Source of the DNA: Burkholderia stagnalis
Lineage (GTDB): Bacteria; Pseudomonadota; Gammaproteobacteria; Burkholderiales; Burkholderiaceae
Length of the DNA stretch: 37,954 nt
Direction of reading: 5' to 3'
Assembly: GCF_902830275.1 (NCBI RefSeq)
Contig: NZ_CADESW010000039.1
Coordinates: 1-37,954 of the forward strand
The position numbers and the translations under genes were made by a program. This document shows, in pieces, positions 24,103-32,064 of the stretch. The number at the start of each line of letters is the position of its first letter. Position 1 is the stretch's first letter. The notes below the pieces were generated by a model that ran no database searches, was not told the origin of the DNA, and was given only the letters and a program-made list of their open reading frames with translations.

Positions 24103-25494
24103 ATGAGCAGCGAAACTGTAGCCGACGTCTTTCCGAATCGCGGTCGCACGGTCACGCTATCCGTGCTTTCGTTCGCGCAATTCATGATCGCGCTCGACTA
24201 CTCGATCATTTACGTCGCGCTGCCTGAAATAGCGAACGGGTTGCATATCGACGACAGCGTGTCGCAATGGATCGTGTCGTCGTACGGCCTGCTGTTCGCC
24301 GGCTTCCTGCTGGTCGGCGGCCGGATCTGCGACCGGTATGGTCCGGCCAGCGCGTTCGCCGTTTCGATCGCGATCTTCGGCGCGGCCTCGCTGTTGGGCG
24401 GCATCGCGCCGGACGGGACGTTCCTGCTGCTGGCGCGCGCGATTCAGGGCGTCAGCGCGGCCATCCTGCAGCCGGCGATCATTGCGCTGATCGCCGGCAA
24501 TTTCCCGGAAGGCCGCGAGCGCGCGAGGGCGCTGTCGATCTGGGGGGCGGTCGGCGCATCCGGCCTGGTCGCGGGCGTGGTGCTCGGCGGCCTGCTCGCG
24601 CTGGTGTCGTGGCGGCTCATCTTCGTCATCAACGGCCCGGTCGCGCTCGCCTGCCTGCTGCTTGGCCAGAGGTATTTCGCCCGGAACACGGCCGCGCCGG
24701 ACGCGGCCCGGATTCCACTGCTCGCGTCGCTCTTCGGAACGGTCGCCGTGCTCAGCTTCGTGCTCTGGCTGACGCTGCAGGCGGAATACGGCTGGACGCA
24801 CCCGTGGACCCGCATCGTATTCACGGCGTCCGTCGTGCTGCTGGCGATCTTCGCGATCGCCGAGGCGAAGCTGCCGTTGCCGCTGATTCAACGCGACCTC
24901 CGCGCGATCCGGTCGCTGAAGCTCGGCTGCGCGGCGAGCGCGCTTTACATGGCGAGCGTCGGCTCGGAGTTCTTTCTCATTACGCTGTTGCTGCAGAAGC
25001 TCTACGGCTACGACGTATGGACCACCGGCCTGCTGTTCCTGCCGCTGTCGATCACGATCATTCTCGGCAACATGCTGGCCGAGCGCATCCTGCGCCGGTA
25101 TGCGGCCGGCCGGGTACTCGCGTTCGGCTTCGTGCTGGGCGCGGCCGGGCTTCTGTATCTCGCGCTGCGGATCGGCTACCGCGATTACTGGCTCGACGTC
25201 TTTCCGGGGCTGCTGGTGAGCGGCCTGGGGCACGGCATCATCTACACGTCGAAATTCGTCGTCGGCATCAGGGGCATCACGGAGCAGCAGCAGGGCGCCG
25301 CGAGTTCGCTGATGGTCACCGCGCAGTACGGCAGCGGATCGATCGCACTCGCGCTGCTGGTCATCACGCTGGGAATCGGCGAGCCGGCGCATGCGTATGC
25401 CGCAGCCTTCGCGCTGACCGCGTTTTTCGCGATCCTGGGCGCCGGGGTGGCGATCCGCGACCGATCGGCTCCGGCGCCACAGGAAGCCTCATGA
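24103..25494 (+). CDS. MFS exporter, DHA2-like (multidrug/antibiotic type)
   Basis: 463 aa with 12-14 hydrophobic helices. The first helix holds FMIALDYSIIYVALPEIA, the DHA2-type motif with a membrane Asp; motif A is GGRICDRYGPA, and motif C-like GAVGASGLVAGVVLGGLLA marks an antiporter (drug:proton) rather than a symporter. The most likely role is export of the cluster's product and self-protection, as is usual for such genes inside biosynthetic operons. It overlaps the next gene by ATGA. Substrate inferred only from position. Confidence 0.88.
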   Translation: MSSETVADVFPNRGRTVTLSVLSFAQFMIALDYSIIYVALPEIANGLHIDDSVSQWIVSSYGLLFAGFLLVGGRICDRYGPASAFAVSIAIFGAASLLGGIAPDGTFLLLARAIQGVSAAILQPAIIALIAGNFPEGRERARALSIWGAVGASGLVAGVVLGGLLALVSWRLIFVINGPVALACLLLGQRYFARNTAAPDAARIPLLASLFGTVAVLSFVLWLTLQAEYGWTHPWTRIVFTASVVLLAIFAIAEAKLPLPLIQRDLRAIRSLKLGCAASALYMASVGSEFFLITLLLQKLYGYDVWTTGLLFLPLSITIILGNMLAERILRRYAAGRVLAFGFVLGAAGLLYLALRIGYRDYWLDVFPGLLVSGLGHGIIYTSKFVVGIRGITEQQQGAASSLMVTAQYGSGSIALALLVITLGIGEPAHAYAAAFALTAFFAILGAGVAIRDRSAPAPQEAS

Positions 25495-26282
25495 GCGGCC
25501 TGCCGGCGCCGCGCGTCGCGCACACCGGATTCCACTCCCATCTGCCGCGCCTGGGCATCGTGGTCGTCGACAACGATCCGGTTCCCGAGATGGAAATCTG
25601 GCGACAGGCCGCCGGCCGGCTGTCGATTCATACCGTGCGCTTCGCGCTGCCGCGACAGCCGGGCCAGATCTATCTGGGCTCCAGCGTCGACGAACTCGTC
25701 GACCGCGCCGGGCTGGGCGTCGCACTGGATACGCTGAGACGGATTCGCGTGGATGCCGCCTGTTTGTGCTTCACCAGCGCGAGCGTGTTCTCGGACGGCC
25801 GATTCGATGCGGCGTTCATTCGCGACGCGACGGCGCGCATCGGGTGCGCCGTCGCGACGACGTCCGCGCAGGCGCTGGTGCGCGGCCTGCTGAAGCGCCG
25901 CGCGCGTGCCCCCGCGTTGCTGATTCCGCCTTGGTATTCCGACGAAACCGTCGACGCGTTCGTGTCGTATTTCTCCCGGCACGATCTCGCGGTGGCCGTG
26001 CGCATTCCGTTTCGGCTGCCGTCGCGCTGGAACGACGTGCCGCGACAGGATCGCTTCGATCGCGGTGCGGTGTGGGACGTCGCCGCGGCCGACATCGTTG
26101 CGCAAGCGGAGCAGGCGCTCGTGCCGCATCGCCATGCGGTGGATGCGATCGTGGTTCCGGGCAGTGGATTTCCGTCGCTCGATGCCGTGAGCGCCGTCGA
26201 GCAGAGGCTGGGATTGCCGATGCTGTCCGCGAATTCGACGAGCCTCGAATGGTTCGTGGATTCGATCGAAAACCGCTTGTAG
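25491..26282 (+). CDS. Asp/Glu racemase-fold protein of the arylmalonate decarboxylase/maleate isomerase group, both Cys lost
   Basis: 263 aa, start in the ATGA overlap. It begins LGIVVVDNDPVPEMEIWRQA, typical of the arylmalonate decarboxylase/maleate isomerase branch. The two half-sites are CFTSASVFSDG (93-103) and VVPGSGFPSLDAVSAVEQRLGLPML (from about 221). Racemases and isomerases have a Cys directly before TS in the first site and a Cys in the second; here these are Phe94 and Gly/Ser, with Cys93 only next to the first. The oxyanion-type TSxS is kept. So isomerisation by two cysteines is unlikely. A decarboxylase-like role on an aminopyrrole carboxylate would suit the proposed pathway (inference). 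It could also be a binding or resistance protein. Confidence 0.75.
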   Translation: MSGLPAPRVAHTGFHSHLPRLGIVVVDNDPVPEMEIWRQAAGRLSIHTVRFALPRQPGQIYLGSSVDELVDRAGLGVALDTLRRIRVDAACLCFTSASVFSDGRFDAAFIRDATARIGCAVATTSAQALVRGLLKRRARAPALLIPPWYSDETVDAFVSYFSRHDLAVAVRIPFRLPSRWNDVPRQDRFDRGAVWDVAAADIVAQAEQALVPHRHAVDAIVVPGSGFPSLDAVSAVEQRLGLPMLSANSTSLEWFVDSIENRL

Positions 26283-26308
26283 CGCTTATGGGAACCAGGA
26301 GAGAGCCG

Positions 26309-26842
26309 ATGACGCAAGTATTGCCGCCGACGCCGCCGCATTCCGGGCCGGCTGATCCGGGCGATGCCGATCTCGCGCATTTGCGCCGTTCGTTCGTCGT
26401 CGCGACGCACGCCGCGCAGCGGGGCAACGCGCCTTTCGGCGCCGTGGTCGCGTCGCCTTCGGGCGCCGTGCTGGTCGAAGCCGGCAACCGGGTGGGCGAG
26501 ACGGGAGACTGTACCGCGCATGCGGAACTCGTCGCGGTGCGTATCGCTTCAGCGAAGTTCAGCCCCGCGGAATTGCGCAAGGCGACCATCTATGCGTCGG
26601 CGGAGCCGTGCGTGATGTGCAGCGGCGCGATCTATTGGTCGGGCATCCGGCGCATCGTCTACGGCATCGATGCCGTGAGCCTGAGGCGGCTTCACGGAGA
26701 GACGGCGAACGCAACGGACGTGGAACTGTCTCCCCGGCAGGTCTTCGCCGCGTCGCCTCATGACGCGCAAATCGTCGGGCCGCTGCTGGTCGACGAGGCC
26801 GCGCTGGTGCATCGCGCGCGTGCGGGAACGAAGCGTTCGTAG
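26309..26842 (+). CDS. Zinc-dependent nucleoside/base deaminase (CDA superfamily)
   Basis: 177 aa; AGGAGAG before 26309 selects this ATG over the one at 26288. Zinc-site motifs are His71 and Glu73 in TAHAELVAVR, and Cys101 and Cys104 in EPCVMCSGAIYWSG; RRIVYGID follows. It ends VGPLLVDEAALVHRARAG. This is the guanine-deaminase/TadA-like branch: hydrolysis of an amino-substituted ring to the oxo form with ammonia release. In an operon that makes an amino-heterocycle attached to ribose, it is the natural candidate for the final deamination (amino to oxo, giving an imide). A housekeeping guanine deaminase role is possible but the spacing (26 bp after the previous gene) argues for the pathway. 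Confidence 0.88.
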   Translation: MTQVLPPTPPHSGPADPGDADLAHLRRSFVVATHAAQRGNAPFGAVVASPSGAVLVEAGNRVGETGDCTAHAELVAVRIASAKFSPAELRKATIYASAEPCVMCSGAIYWSGIRRIVYGIDAVSLRRLHGETANATDVELSPRQVFAASPHDAQIVGPLLVDEAALVHRARAGTKRS

Positions 26843-26888
26843 GCGCTTCGTCGCGTGTTTCCATTCGGCAGTCCATGCGAGGTAAACG

Positions 26889-27410
26889 ATGATGAGGCGG
26901 CGAATTTTCATCCATCGCGCGCTGCGGATTTCCGGTGCGATCGGCGCAATCGGCGCGGTCGGCACGGCCCGCGCGTTGGGGTTCCAGCGTGGCGACGCGG
27001 TTTCGAATCGGCCGGGCCGGCCAGCGCAGGCGGCCGGCTATCAGGTCGCGGTCGATTACCGGTGGAATCTCCAAGCGCTGGCCTCCGGCATCTATGCGTC
27101 GAAGTACGGCGACGACGGCTTCGTTGAATGGCGCGCCGACGCGGCGGGGCGCGTCATCCGCTTCGAATTGACCGACAGGGCGCGATATTGGGACGGTCGC
27201 CCGATCGCGTGCGCCGACATCGATTGGGCCTGGAACCGGATACGGCCGATCGTGACGTCGATGACGGGCGTTTTACCGGTGGTCCGGTTCGAATCGACCG
27301 TGGCTTCCGCGCGCAGCGCGTTCGATGTGATCGTCGATCGGCCGGGCGCGCCGGACTTCGTCGACACCCCGCTTCCGTTGCTGATACGCGGGATGTTCGA
27401 GGCGGCATAG
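26889..27410 (+). CDS. Short exported protein related to family-5 solute-binding proteins
   Basis: 173 aa; ATGATG start, GAGG upstream. The N-terminus has RRRIFI followed by a hydrophobic stretch (ISGAIGAIGAVGTARA), a possible Tat-type signal. Residues about 78-115 read WRADAAGRVIRFELTDRARYWDGRPIACADIDWAW, matching the oligopeptide/nickel-binding (SBP_bac_5) motif (F-L-R-x-x-xxWxDGxPxxAxDVxxxW). Normal members have about 500 residues; this one stops after the first lobe at FVDTPLPLLIRGMFEAA. No frameshifted continuation was seen after 27410. Either a truncated relic or a small periplasmic protein of the cluster with a new role. Last gene of the operon. Confidence 0.6.
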   Translation: MMRRRIFIHRALRISGAIGAIGAVGTARALGFQRGDAVSNRPGRPAQAAGYQVAVDYRWNLQALASGIYASKYGDDGFVEWRADAAGRVIRFELTDRARYWDGRPIACADIDWAWNRIRPIVTSMTGVLPVVRFESTVASARSAFDVIVDRPGAPDFVDTPLPLLIRGMFEAA

Positions 27411-27523
27411 GGCAGGGGCGACGCATGCGTCACTGCGCCGCCGCGCGACGGCGGCCGATCCGGCCGGCCGATGCCAGGATGCGTTCAGGCTATTCAACGG
27501 CTGCCTTGTCGCGTTGAGGAGGC

Positions 27524-27556
27524 GAGGCCGGCCGCCGACAGGCGGAGGCCGGCCTC
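27524..27556. terminator. GC-rich hairpin downstream of the cluster
   Basis: GAGGCCGGCCGCC (27524-27536), loop GACA, GGCGG plus a 3-base bulge plus CCGGCCTC (27541-27556) form a 13-bp stem. It lies about 115 bp after the last cluster gene. No U-tract follows, so termination, if any, would be Rho-assisted. Confidence 0.45.
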
Positions 27557-27706
27557 GGAGGGCCGCCCGCGGTCACCGGGTTTTTGGCGTTTCCCTGGCG
27601 TTCGGCCCCGGATGATGAAAGCCGCATGTCAAAGACAGGCGCGAAAAGCCTTGCCGGCGTTGGCTCCCGGCACGCACGTCATCCAGAGTTAAATTATTTG
27701 TGAACC

Positions 27707-27741
27707 CTTGCCGCCCTGAAATTTTGCACAATGGCGGCAAG
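27707..27741. promoter_or_regulatory. Perfect 9-17-9 inverted repeat upstream of the two-component operon
   Basis: CTTGCCGCC (27707-27715), 17-base AT-rich spacer CTGAAATTTTGCACAAT, GGCGGCAAG (27733-27741). It ends 55 bp before the response regulator start. The arm-to-arm distance (26 bp between starts) is close to 2.5 helical turns. It may be an operator, or a stem-loop in the leader RNA. Confidence 0.5.
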
Positions 27742-27796
27742 GCGGCATTCCGTCGCCATCCGACCCCGATGCGCCGCACGACGCCGCCGACCCGCC

Positions 27797-28519
27797 ATGG
27801 ACCACCCGAAACGCATCCTGATCGTCGAGGACGACGCCGACATCGCCGACGTGCTGAGCCTGCACCTGCGCGACGAGCGCTATGAAGTCGTGCACAGCGC
27901 CGACGGCGCCGAGGGCCTGCGCCTGCTCGAGCAGGGCAACTGGGACGCGCTGATCCTCGACCTGATGCTGCCCGGCGTCGACGGGCTCGAGATCTGCCGG
28001 CGCGCGCGCGCCATGCAGCGCTACACGCCGATCATCATCACCAGCGCGCGTTCGAGCGAGGTGCACCGGATCCTCGGCCTCGAACTCGGCGCGGACGACT
28101 ACCTGGCCAAGCCGTTCTCGGTGCTCGAACTGGTCGCGCGGGTCAAGGCGCTGCTGCGCCGCGTCGACGCGCTCGCGCGCGATTCGCGGATCGACGCCGG
28201 CACGCTCGACGTCGCCGGGCTGTCGATCGACCCGATCGCGCGCGAGGCGAGCGTGGACGGCGCGCGCATCGAGCTGACGCCGCGCGAATTCGACCTGCTG
28301 TATTTCTTCGCGCGGCATCCGGGCAAGGTGTTCTCGCGGATGGACCTGCTGAACGCCGTGTGGGGCTACCAGCACGAAGGCTACGAGCACACGGTCAACA
28401 CCCACATCAACCGGCTGCGCGCGAAGATCGAGGCCGACCCGGCCGAGCCCGTGCGGATCCTCACCGTGTGGGGGCGCGGCTACAAGCTCGCCGCGCCGGA
28501 CCAGCGGGACGCGTCATGA
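27797..28519 (+). CDS. OmpR/PhoB-family response regulator
   Basis: 240 aa from ATG 27797 (MDHPKRILIVEDDADIAD); the open frame upstream is Arg-rich and not receiver-like. Receiver residues are the acidic pair EDD, phospho-Asp in LILDLMLPGVDG, Ser in IITSARS and Lys in YLAKPFSV. The C-terminal winged helix includes LTPREFDLLYFFARHPGKVFSR, VNTHINRLRAKIE and WGRGYKLA. It forms a pair with the kinase gene, which starts inside its stop codon (ATGA). Signal and targets are unknown. Confidence 0.95.
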   Translation: MDHPKRILIVEDDADIADVLSLHLRDERYEVVHSADGAEGLRLLEQGNWDALILDLMLPGVDGLEICRRARAMQRYTPIIITSARSSEVHRILGLELGADDYLAKPFSVLELVARVKALLRRVDALARDSRIDAGTLDVAGLSIDPIAREASVDGARIELTPREFDLLYFFARHPGKVFSRMDLLNAVWGYQHEGYEHTVNTHINRLRAKIEADPAEPVRILTVWGRGYKLAAPDQRDAS

Positions 28520-30030
28520 AGCTCACGCTCACGCAACGGCTGTCGCTCGTGTTCTCGGTGCTGCTGCTCGCGTGCTCCGGCGCGTCGGCGTGGCTGCAGA
28601 TCCGCGCGAACGACATGCGCGAGATGGAAGTCGTGCAGGGCCTGTCGCGCGAGCTGGCCGCGCACATCGCGAACATCACGCCGCTGATGGATGCGAACGG
28701 GCTGCGCCCGGACGCGGTGCGCACGCTGTTCGGCCAGCTGATGGGCGTGAACCCGAGCGTCGAGGTGTATCTGCTCGACGGCGCGGGGCGGATCAAGGGC
28801 GACGACGCGCCGCCCGGGCACGTGAAGCGCGACCGCGTCGATCTCGCGCCGGTGCAGCGCTTCCTCGCGGGCGAGCCGCTGCCGATCCTCGGCGACGATC
28901 CGCGCAGCGCCGGCGGGCGCAAGATCTTCAGCGTCGCGCCGCTGCGCCGCGACGGGCAGCCGCCGTCGGGCTACATCTACGTGGTGCTGCTCGGCGAGGC
29001 GCACGACCGGCTCGCGGCGCGCTTCGACGCCGGCAACGTGCTGCGCACCACGCTTTGGTCGATGGCGCTCGTCGCGCTGCTCGGGCTGCTGGCGGGGCTC
29101 ACGGCGTTCAGCTTCATCACGCGCCCGCTGCGCCGGCTGACGGAGGCGATGCGCCGCTTCGACGCGCACGGCGAGCCCGACACGCAGCCGCGCGTGCCGC
29201 GCCCGCCGCCCGGCCGGCGCGGCGACGACATCGCGGTGCTCGAATCGGCGTATGCGCAGATGGCCGACCGGATCGGCGAGCAATGGCGCGCGCTCACGCA
29301 CCAGGACCAGCAGCGCCGCGAGCTGATCGCGAACATCTCGCACGACCTGCGCACGCCGCTCACGTCGCTGCACGGCTACCTGGAAACGCTGTCGCTGAAG
29401 GCGGGCACGCTCGATGAGGCGGAGCGCCGGCGCTACCTGTCGATCGCGCTCGCGCAGAGCGCGAAGGTCGGCCGGCTCGCGCAGGCGCTGTTCGAGCTTG
29501 CGCGGCTCGAATCGGGCGGCGTGCAGCCGGTGCACGAGGATTTCTCGCTCGTCGATCTCGTGCAGGACGTGTTCCAGAAGTTCGAGCTGGCCGCGAAGGC
29601 GCGGCATATCACGCTGCATGCGCGGATCCCGCCGCGCGTGCCGAACGTGTCGGCGGATCTCGGCATGATCGAGCGCGTGCTGACCAACCTGCTGGACAAC
29701 GCGTTGCGGTACACGCCCGAACAGGGCGAGATCGAGGTCGCGCTGGCGCCGCGCGACGGCAAGGTGGAGGTGACGGTGTCGGATACGGGCCCGGGGATTC
29801 CGCCGGCGCAGCGCGAAGGCCTGTTCCAGCGCCCGCAGCGGCCGATGAGCGCGGGCGGCGCGACGGTGAACGGCGGGCTCGGGCTGTTGATCGTGCACCG
29901 GATGCTGATGCTGCACGACAGCCGGATCCGGCTGGTCGACCGGGCGGGACGGGGGGCGGTGTTCGAGTTTGCGCTGCCGGTCGCAAGCAGCGCGAACGAG
30001 GCGGCGAGCCGTTCCGGCGGCGCGCACTGA
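28516..30030 (+). CDS. Membrane sensor histidine kinase, partner of the upstream regulator
   Basis: 504 aa, start at the ATGA overlap (28516). TM1 is about residues 9-27 and TM2 about 175-198, bracketing a periplasmic domain of about 145 residues with no recognised fold. A HAMP segment follows (FITRPLRRLTEAMRRFD). The H-box is ELIANISHDLRTPLTSLHGYLE, with the phospho-His; the N-box is NLLDNALRYTP; the G1 box is VSDTGPGIP; and the G2 box reads GGLGLLIVHRM, where GLAIV is usual. All catalytic parts are present. Convergent with the next gene, only 19 bp away. Confidence 0.95.
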   Translation: MKLTLTQRLSLVFSVLLLACSGASAWLQIRANDMREMEVVQGLSRELAAHIANITPLMDANGLRPDAVRTLFGQLMGVNPSVEVYLLDGAGRIKGDDAPPGHVKRDRVDLAPVQRFLAGEPLPILGDDPRSAGGRKIFSVAPLRRDGQPPSGYIYVVLLGEAHDRLAARFDAGNVLRTTLWSMALVALLGLLAGLTAFSFITRPLRRLTEAMRRFDAHGEPDTQPRVPRPPPGRRGDDIAVLESAYAQMADRIGEQWRALTHQDQQRRELIANISHDLRTPLTSLHGYLETLSLKAGTLDEAERRRYLSIALAQSAKVGRLAQALFELARLESGGVQPVHEDFSLVDLVQDVFQKFELAAKARHITLHARIPPRVPNVSADLGMIERVLTNLLDNALRYTPEQGEIEVALAPRDGKVEVTVSDTGPGIPPAQREGLFQRPQRPMSAGGATVNGGLGLLIVHRMLMLHDSRIRLVDRAGRGAVFEFALPVASSANEAASRSGGAH

Positions 30031-30049
30031 GACCCCTGCGCGGCGCCGC

Positions 30050-31156
30050 TTACGCGCTCCGTTTGCGCCGCACGTCGCTCGGCGTTTTGCCGGTCCAGCG
30101 CTTGAACGCGTGCCGGAACCCTACCGCGTCGCTGAAGCCGAGCGTCGCCGCGATGTCCTCGGTGCTGAGCGTGGTCGTGCTCAGGTAGTCGATCGCCAGC
30201 GCCTTGCGCACGCTCGTCAGCAGTTCGCTGTATGACGTGCCTTCGGCCTCGAGCTTGCGGCGCAGCGTGCGCGCGGTGATGCACAGCGTCTGTGCGATCG
30301 CGTCGAGGTCCGGGAACTGCCCCGGCAGGCGCGTCAGCTCCTGGTAGACGCGGCGCGTGACGCCCGACTGGGTGCGCAGTTCATCGAGCAGGCGCGCGCA
30401 GTGCGACGACACCTGCGCGGCGGTGATCGGGTTCGCGAGCTGCGGCGCGCGCGTGAGCCAGGCGGCCGGGTAGCTGAGCACGTTGCGCGGCTGGTCGAAC
30501 GCGAGCGGGCATTCGAGCGCGTCGGACAGCATGGCTGCGTGCGGCGGCTCCGGCTGCGTGAACTGCGCGCGCGCCGGCACGCACCACGCGCCCATCACGT
30601 CCTTGATGATCGTCACGTGCAGCGCGAACTGCATGTCGATCAGGAAGCGGTACAGCGGCTCGTCGAGACAGGTCAGCGGCATGGTTTCCGGATCGGGAAA
30701 CAGCCACGACACCGTGTCGTCCTGCACGACCCACCGGATCTCGAGCATGCGGTTCGCGATCTGGTGGTATTTGACGGCCGAGTCGAACGCGTGGGCCATC
30801 GATTCCGAGCACAGCATCGCGTAGCCGTACATCCCGTAGCTCGACGCGTGCAGCCGATGCCCGACCCGCACGCCGAGATCCGGTTTGCCGTATGCGCGGA
30901 TCGCGTTGCTCGCGGCGGTCAGGAACTGCTGCGACGACGTGAGCGTGAACGGATCGACGACGGCGGCGGGATCGAGATCCGTCCCCGCCAGCACCGCACC
31001 GGCGTCGAGCCCCAGGTCCGACGCGACCTGCAGCAGGACGGCGAGCTTGGACGGCGAGAAGCACTTCTCGCGCAGCATGGCGGGTAGCGCGGCGTCGGGC
31101 GACCGATCGCCGGGAGGGCGTGTCCTGGCCGGTTTCAACGGCGCATCGCGCAGCAT
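30050..31156 (-). CDS. AraC-family transcriptional regulator (arabinose-binding-domain type, OruR-like)
   Basis: 368 aa. Residues about 30-240 match the large N-terminal domain of OruR/ArgR-type AraC regulators (LHASSYGMYGYAMLCSESMAHAFD is the characteristic core). Residues about 265-365 hold the double helix-turn-helix: LDAIAQTLCITARTLRRKLEAEG and DIAATLGFSDAVGFRHAFKRWTGKTP. The ATG at 31156 has AGGA about 8 bp before it; an internal Met27 start is possible and would fit the usual family length slightly better. Target and inducer unknown. It could serve the SGNH hydrolase or the ligase nearby, but nothing proves it. Confidence 0.9.
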   Translation of the reverse strand: MLRDAPLKPARTRPPGDRSPDAALPAMLREKCFSPSKLAVLLQVASDLGLDAGAVLAGTDLDPAAVVDPFTLTSSQQFLTAASNAIRAYGKPDLGVRVGHRLHASSYGMYGYAMLCSESMAHAFDSAVKYHQIANRMLEIRWVVQDDTVSWLFPDPETMPLTCLDEPLYRFLIDMQFALHVTIIKDVMGAWCVPARAQFTQPEPPHAAMLSDALECPLAFDQPRNVLSYPAAWLTRAPQLANPITAAQVSSHCARLLDELRTQSGVTRRVYQELTRLPGQFPDLDAIAQTLCITARTLRRKLEAEGTSYSELLTSVRKALAIDYLSTTTLSTEDIAATLGFSDAVGFRHAFKRWTGKTPSDVRRKRSA

Positions 31157-31314
31157 GAGTGAGTCCTGAGTCCGATTCGATACCGATTCCGGGTACGCGA
31201 TTCTGCCCTCGAATGCGCCGGATCGCCACAGGGTTCACCCTGAGCGCGGCCGCCGCCCGTGGGCCGGGCCGCCCGCCGCGCATGGCGCCGGCGCTCCGCT
31301 TGGCTCGATGTCGA

Positions 31315-32064
31315 CTACTTTCCCGCGTGTACGGGCGGGCGCGTCTCGCTGATCAACGCCAGAATTTTCTCGGTGACGAGTTCGGCCCATCGACGATATT
31401 GATTCGGCCCGGGATGGTACCGGTCGATTGCCATCTCGGCGGGATTCGCGGCCCACTCGAGCGACACGTAACGTCGCGCGGGATGGCGGTCGACCCAGCG
31501 CCGCAAAGCCCGATCGAGTCGAATGGCGTAGCGGCCGAGGTACCACCGCAGCGGATGCGGCGCGGCCGGCAGGATGCGCAACGGCGGCAGTCCTGTCACG
31601 ACGATGCCGGCGGCGCCGGTGCGCAGCCCGAGATGATCGGCGAGCGCGATATAGTCGCGGATGAATTGCCCCGGCTTGCGCTGGGACGTGACGTCGTTCG
31701 TGCCGAGCGCCGTGACGAGGTAATCGGCCGGCCCGATCGTGCTGCACATCGACAGCTTCAACGCCTCGTCCGTATTGACGCCGGACTTCGCGATCAGCTG
31801 CCATTCGACCCGGCGGCCCGTGGCGCATGCCAGGAGCTGTGCAACCGGCTGCGCCAGTGCATGTTCCTGCTCGTCCACGCCCACGCCCGCCGCCGAAGAA
31901 TCGCCGACCACCAGAATGCGCAGCGGCGCCGTCGCACCGTCATCCGCGCCCTCGCTCCCTTGACGGGGGCCGTTGGCCTCGGGCAGGCGCAGCGCGGTTC
32001 TGCGCAACCAACTTGCCTGGGCCAGCAAGATCGGGCCAAGCGCGTACTTGTATAGCGTCAGCAT
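31315..32064 (-). CDS. SGNH/GDSL-family hydrolase
   Basis: 249 aa from ATG 32064 (MLTLYKYALGPILLAQ); the frame upstream is Arg-rich and unlikely to be translated. The N-terminal 20 residues are hydrophobic and could anchor or export the protein. The SGNH blocks are block I ILVVGDSSAAGVG (Ser56), Gly in the loop around SGVNTDE, block III ALGTNDVTS (Asn), and block V DRYHPGPNQY (Asp and His). It should be an esterase/lipase or carbohydrate acetylesterase; the substrate cannot be told. It sits alone, 158 bp downstream of the AraC gene start on the same strand. Confidence 0.88.
   Translation of the reverse strand: MLTLYKYALGPILLAQASWLRRTALRLPEANGPRQGSEGADDGATAPLRILVVGDSSAAGVGVDEQEHALAQPVAQLLACATGRRVEWQLIAKSGVNTDEALKLSMCSTIGPADYLVTALGTNDVTSQRKPGQFIRDYIALADHLGLRTGAAGIVVTGLPPLRILPAAPHPLRWYLGRYAIRLDRALRRWVDRHPARRYVSLEWAANPAEMAIDRYHPGPNQYRRWAELVTEKILALISETRPPVHAGK

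Larger units (their letters stand above)
27411..27796. other. Intergenic region after the cluster; hairpin and inverted repeat but no gene
   Basis: 386 bp without a credible gene. It holds the strong hairpin at 27524-27556 and the inverted repeat at 27707-27741, each listed separately. The part around 27690-27700 is AT-rich (TTAAATTATTTGTG) and could be a promoter for the two-component genes. Confidence 0.5.
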
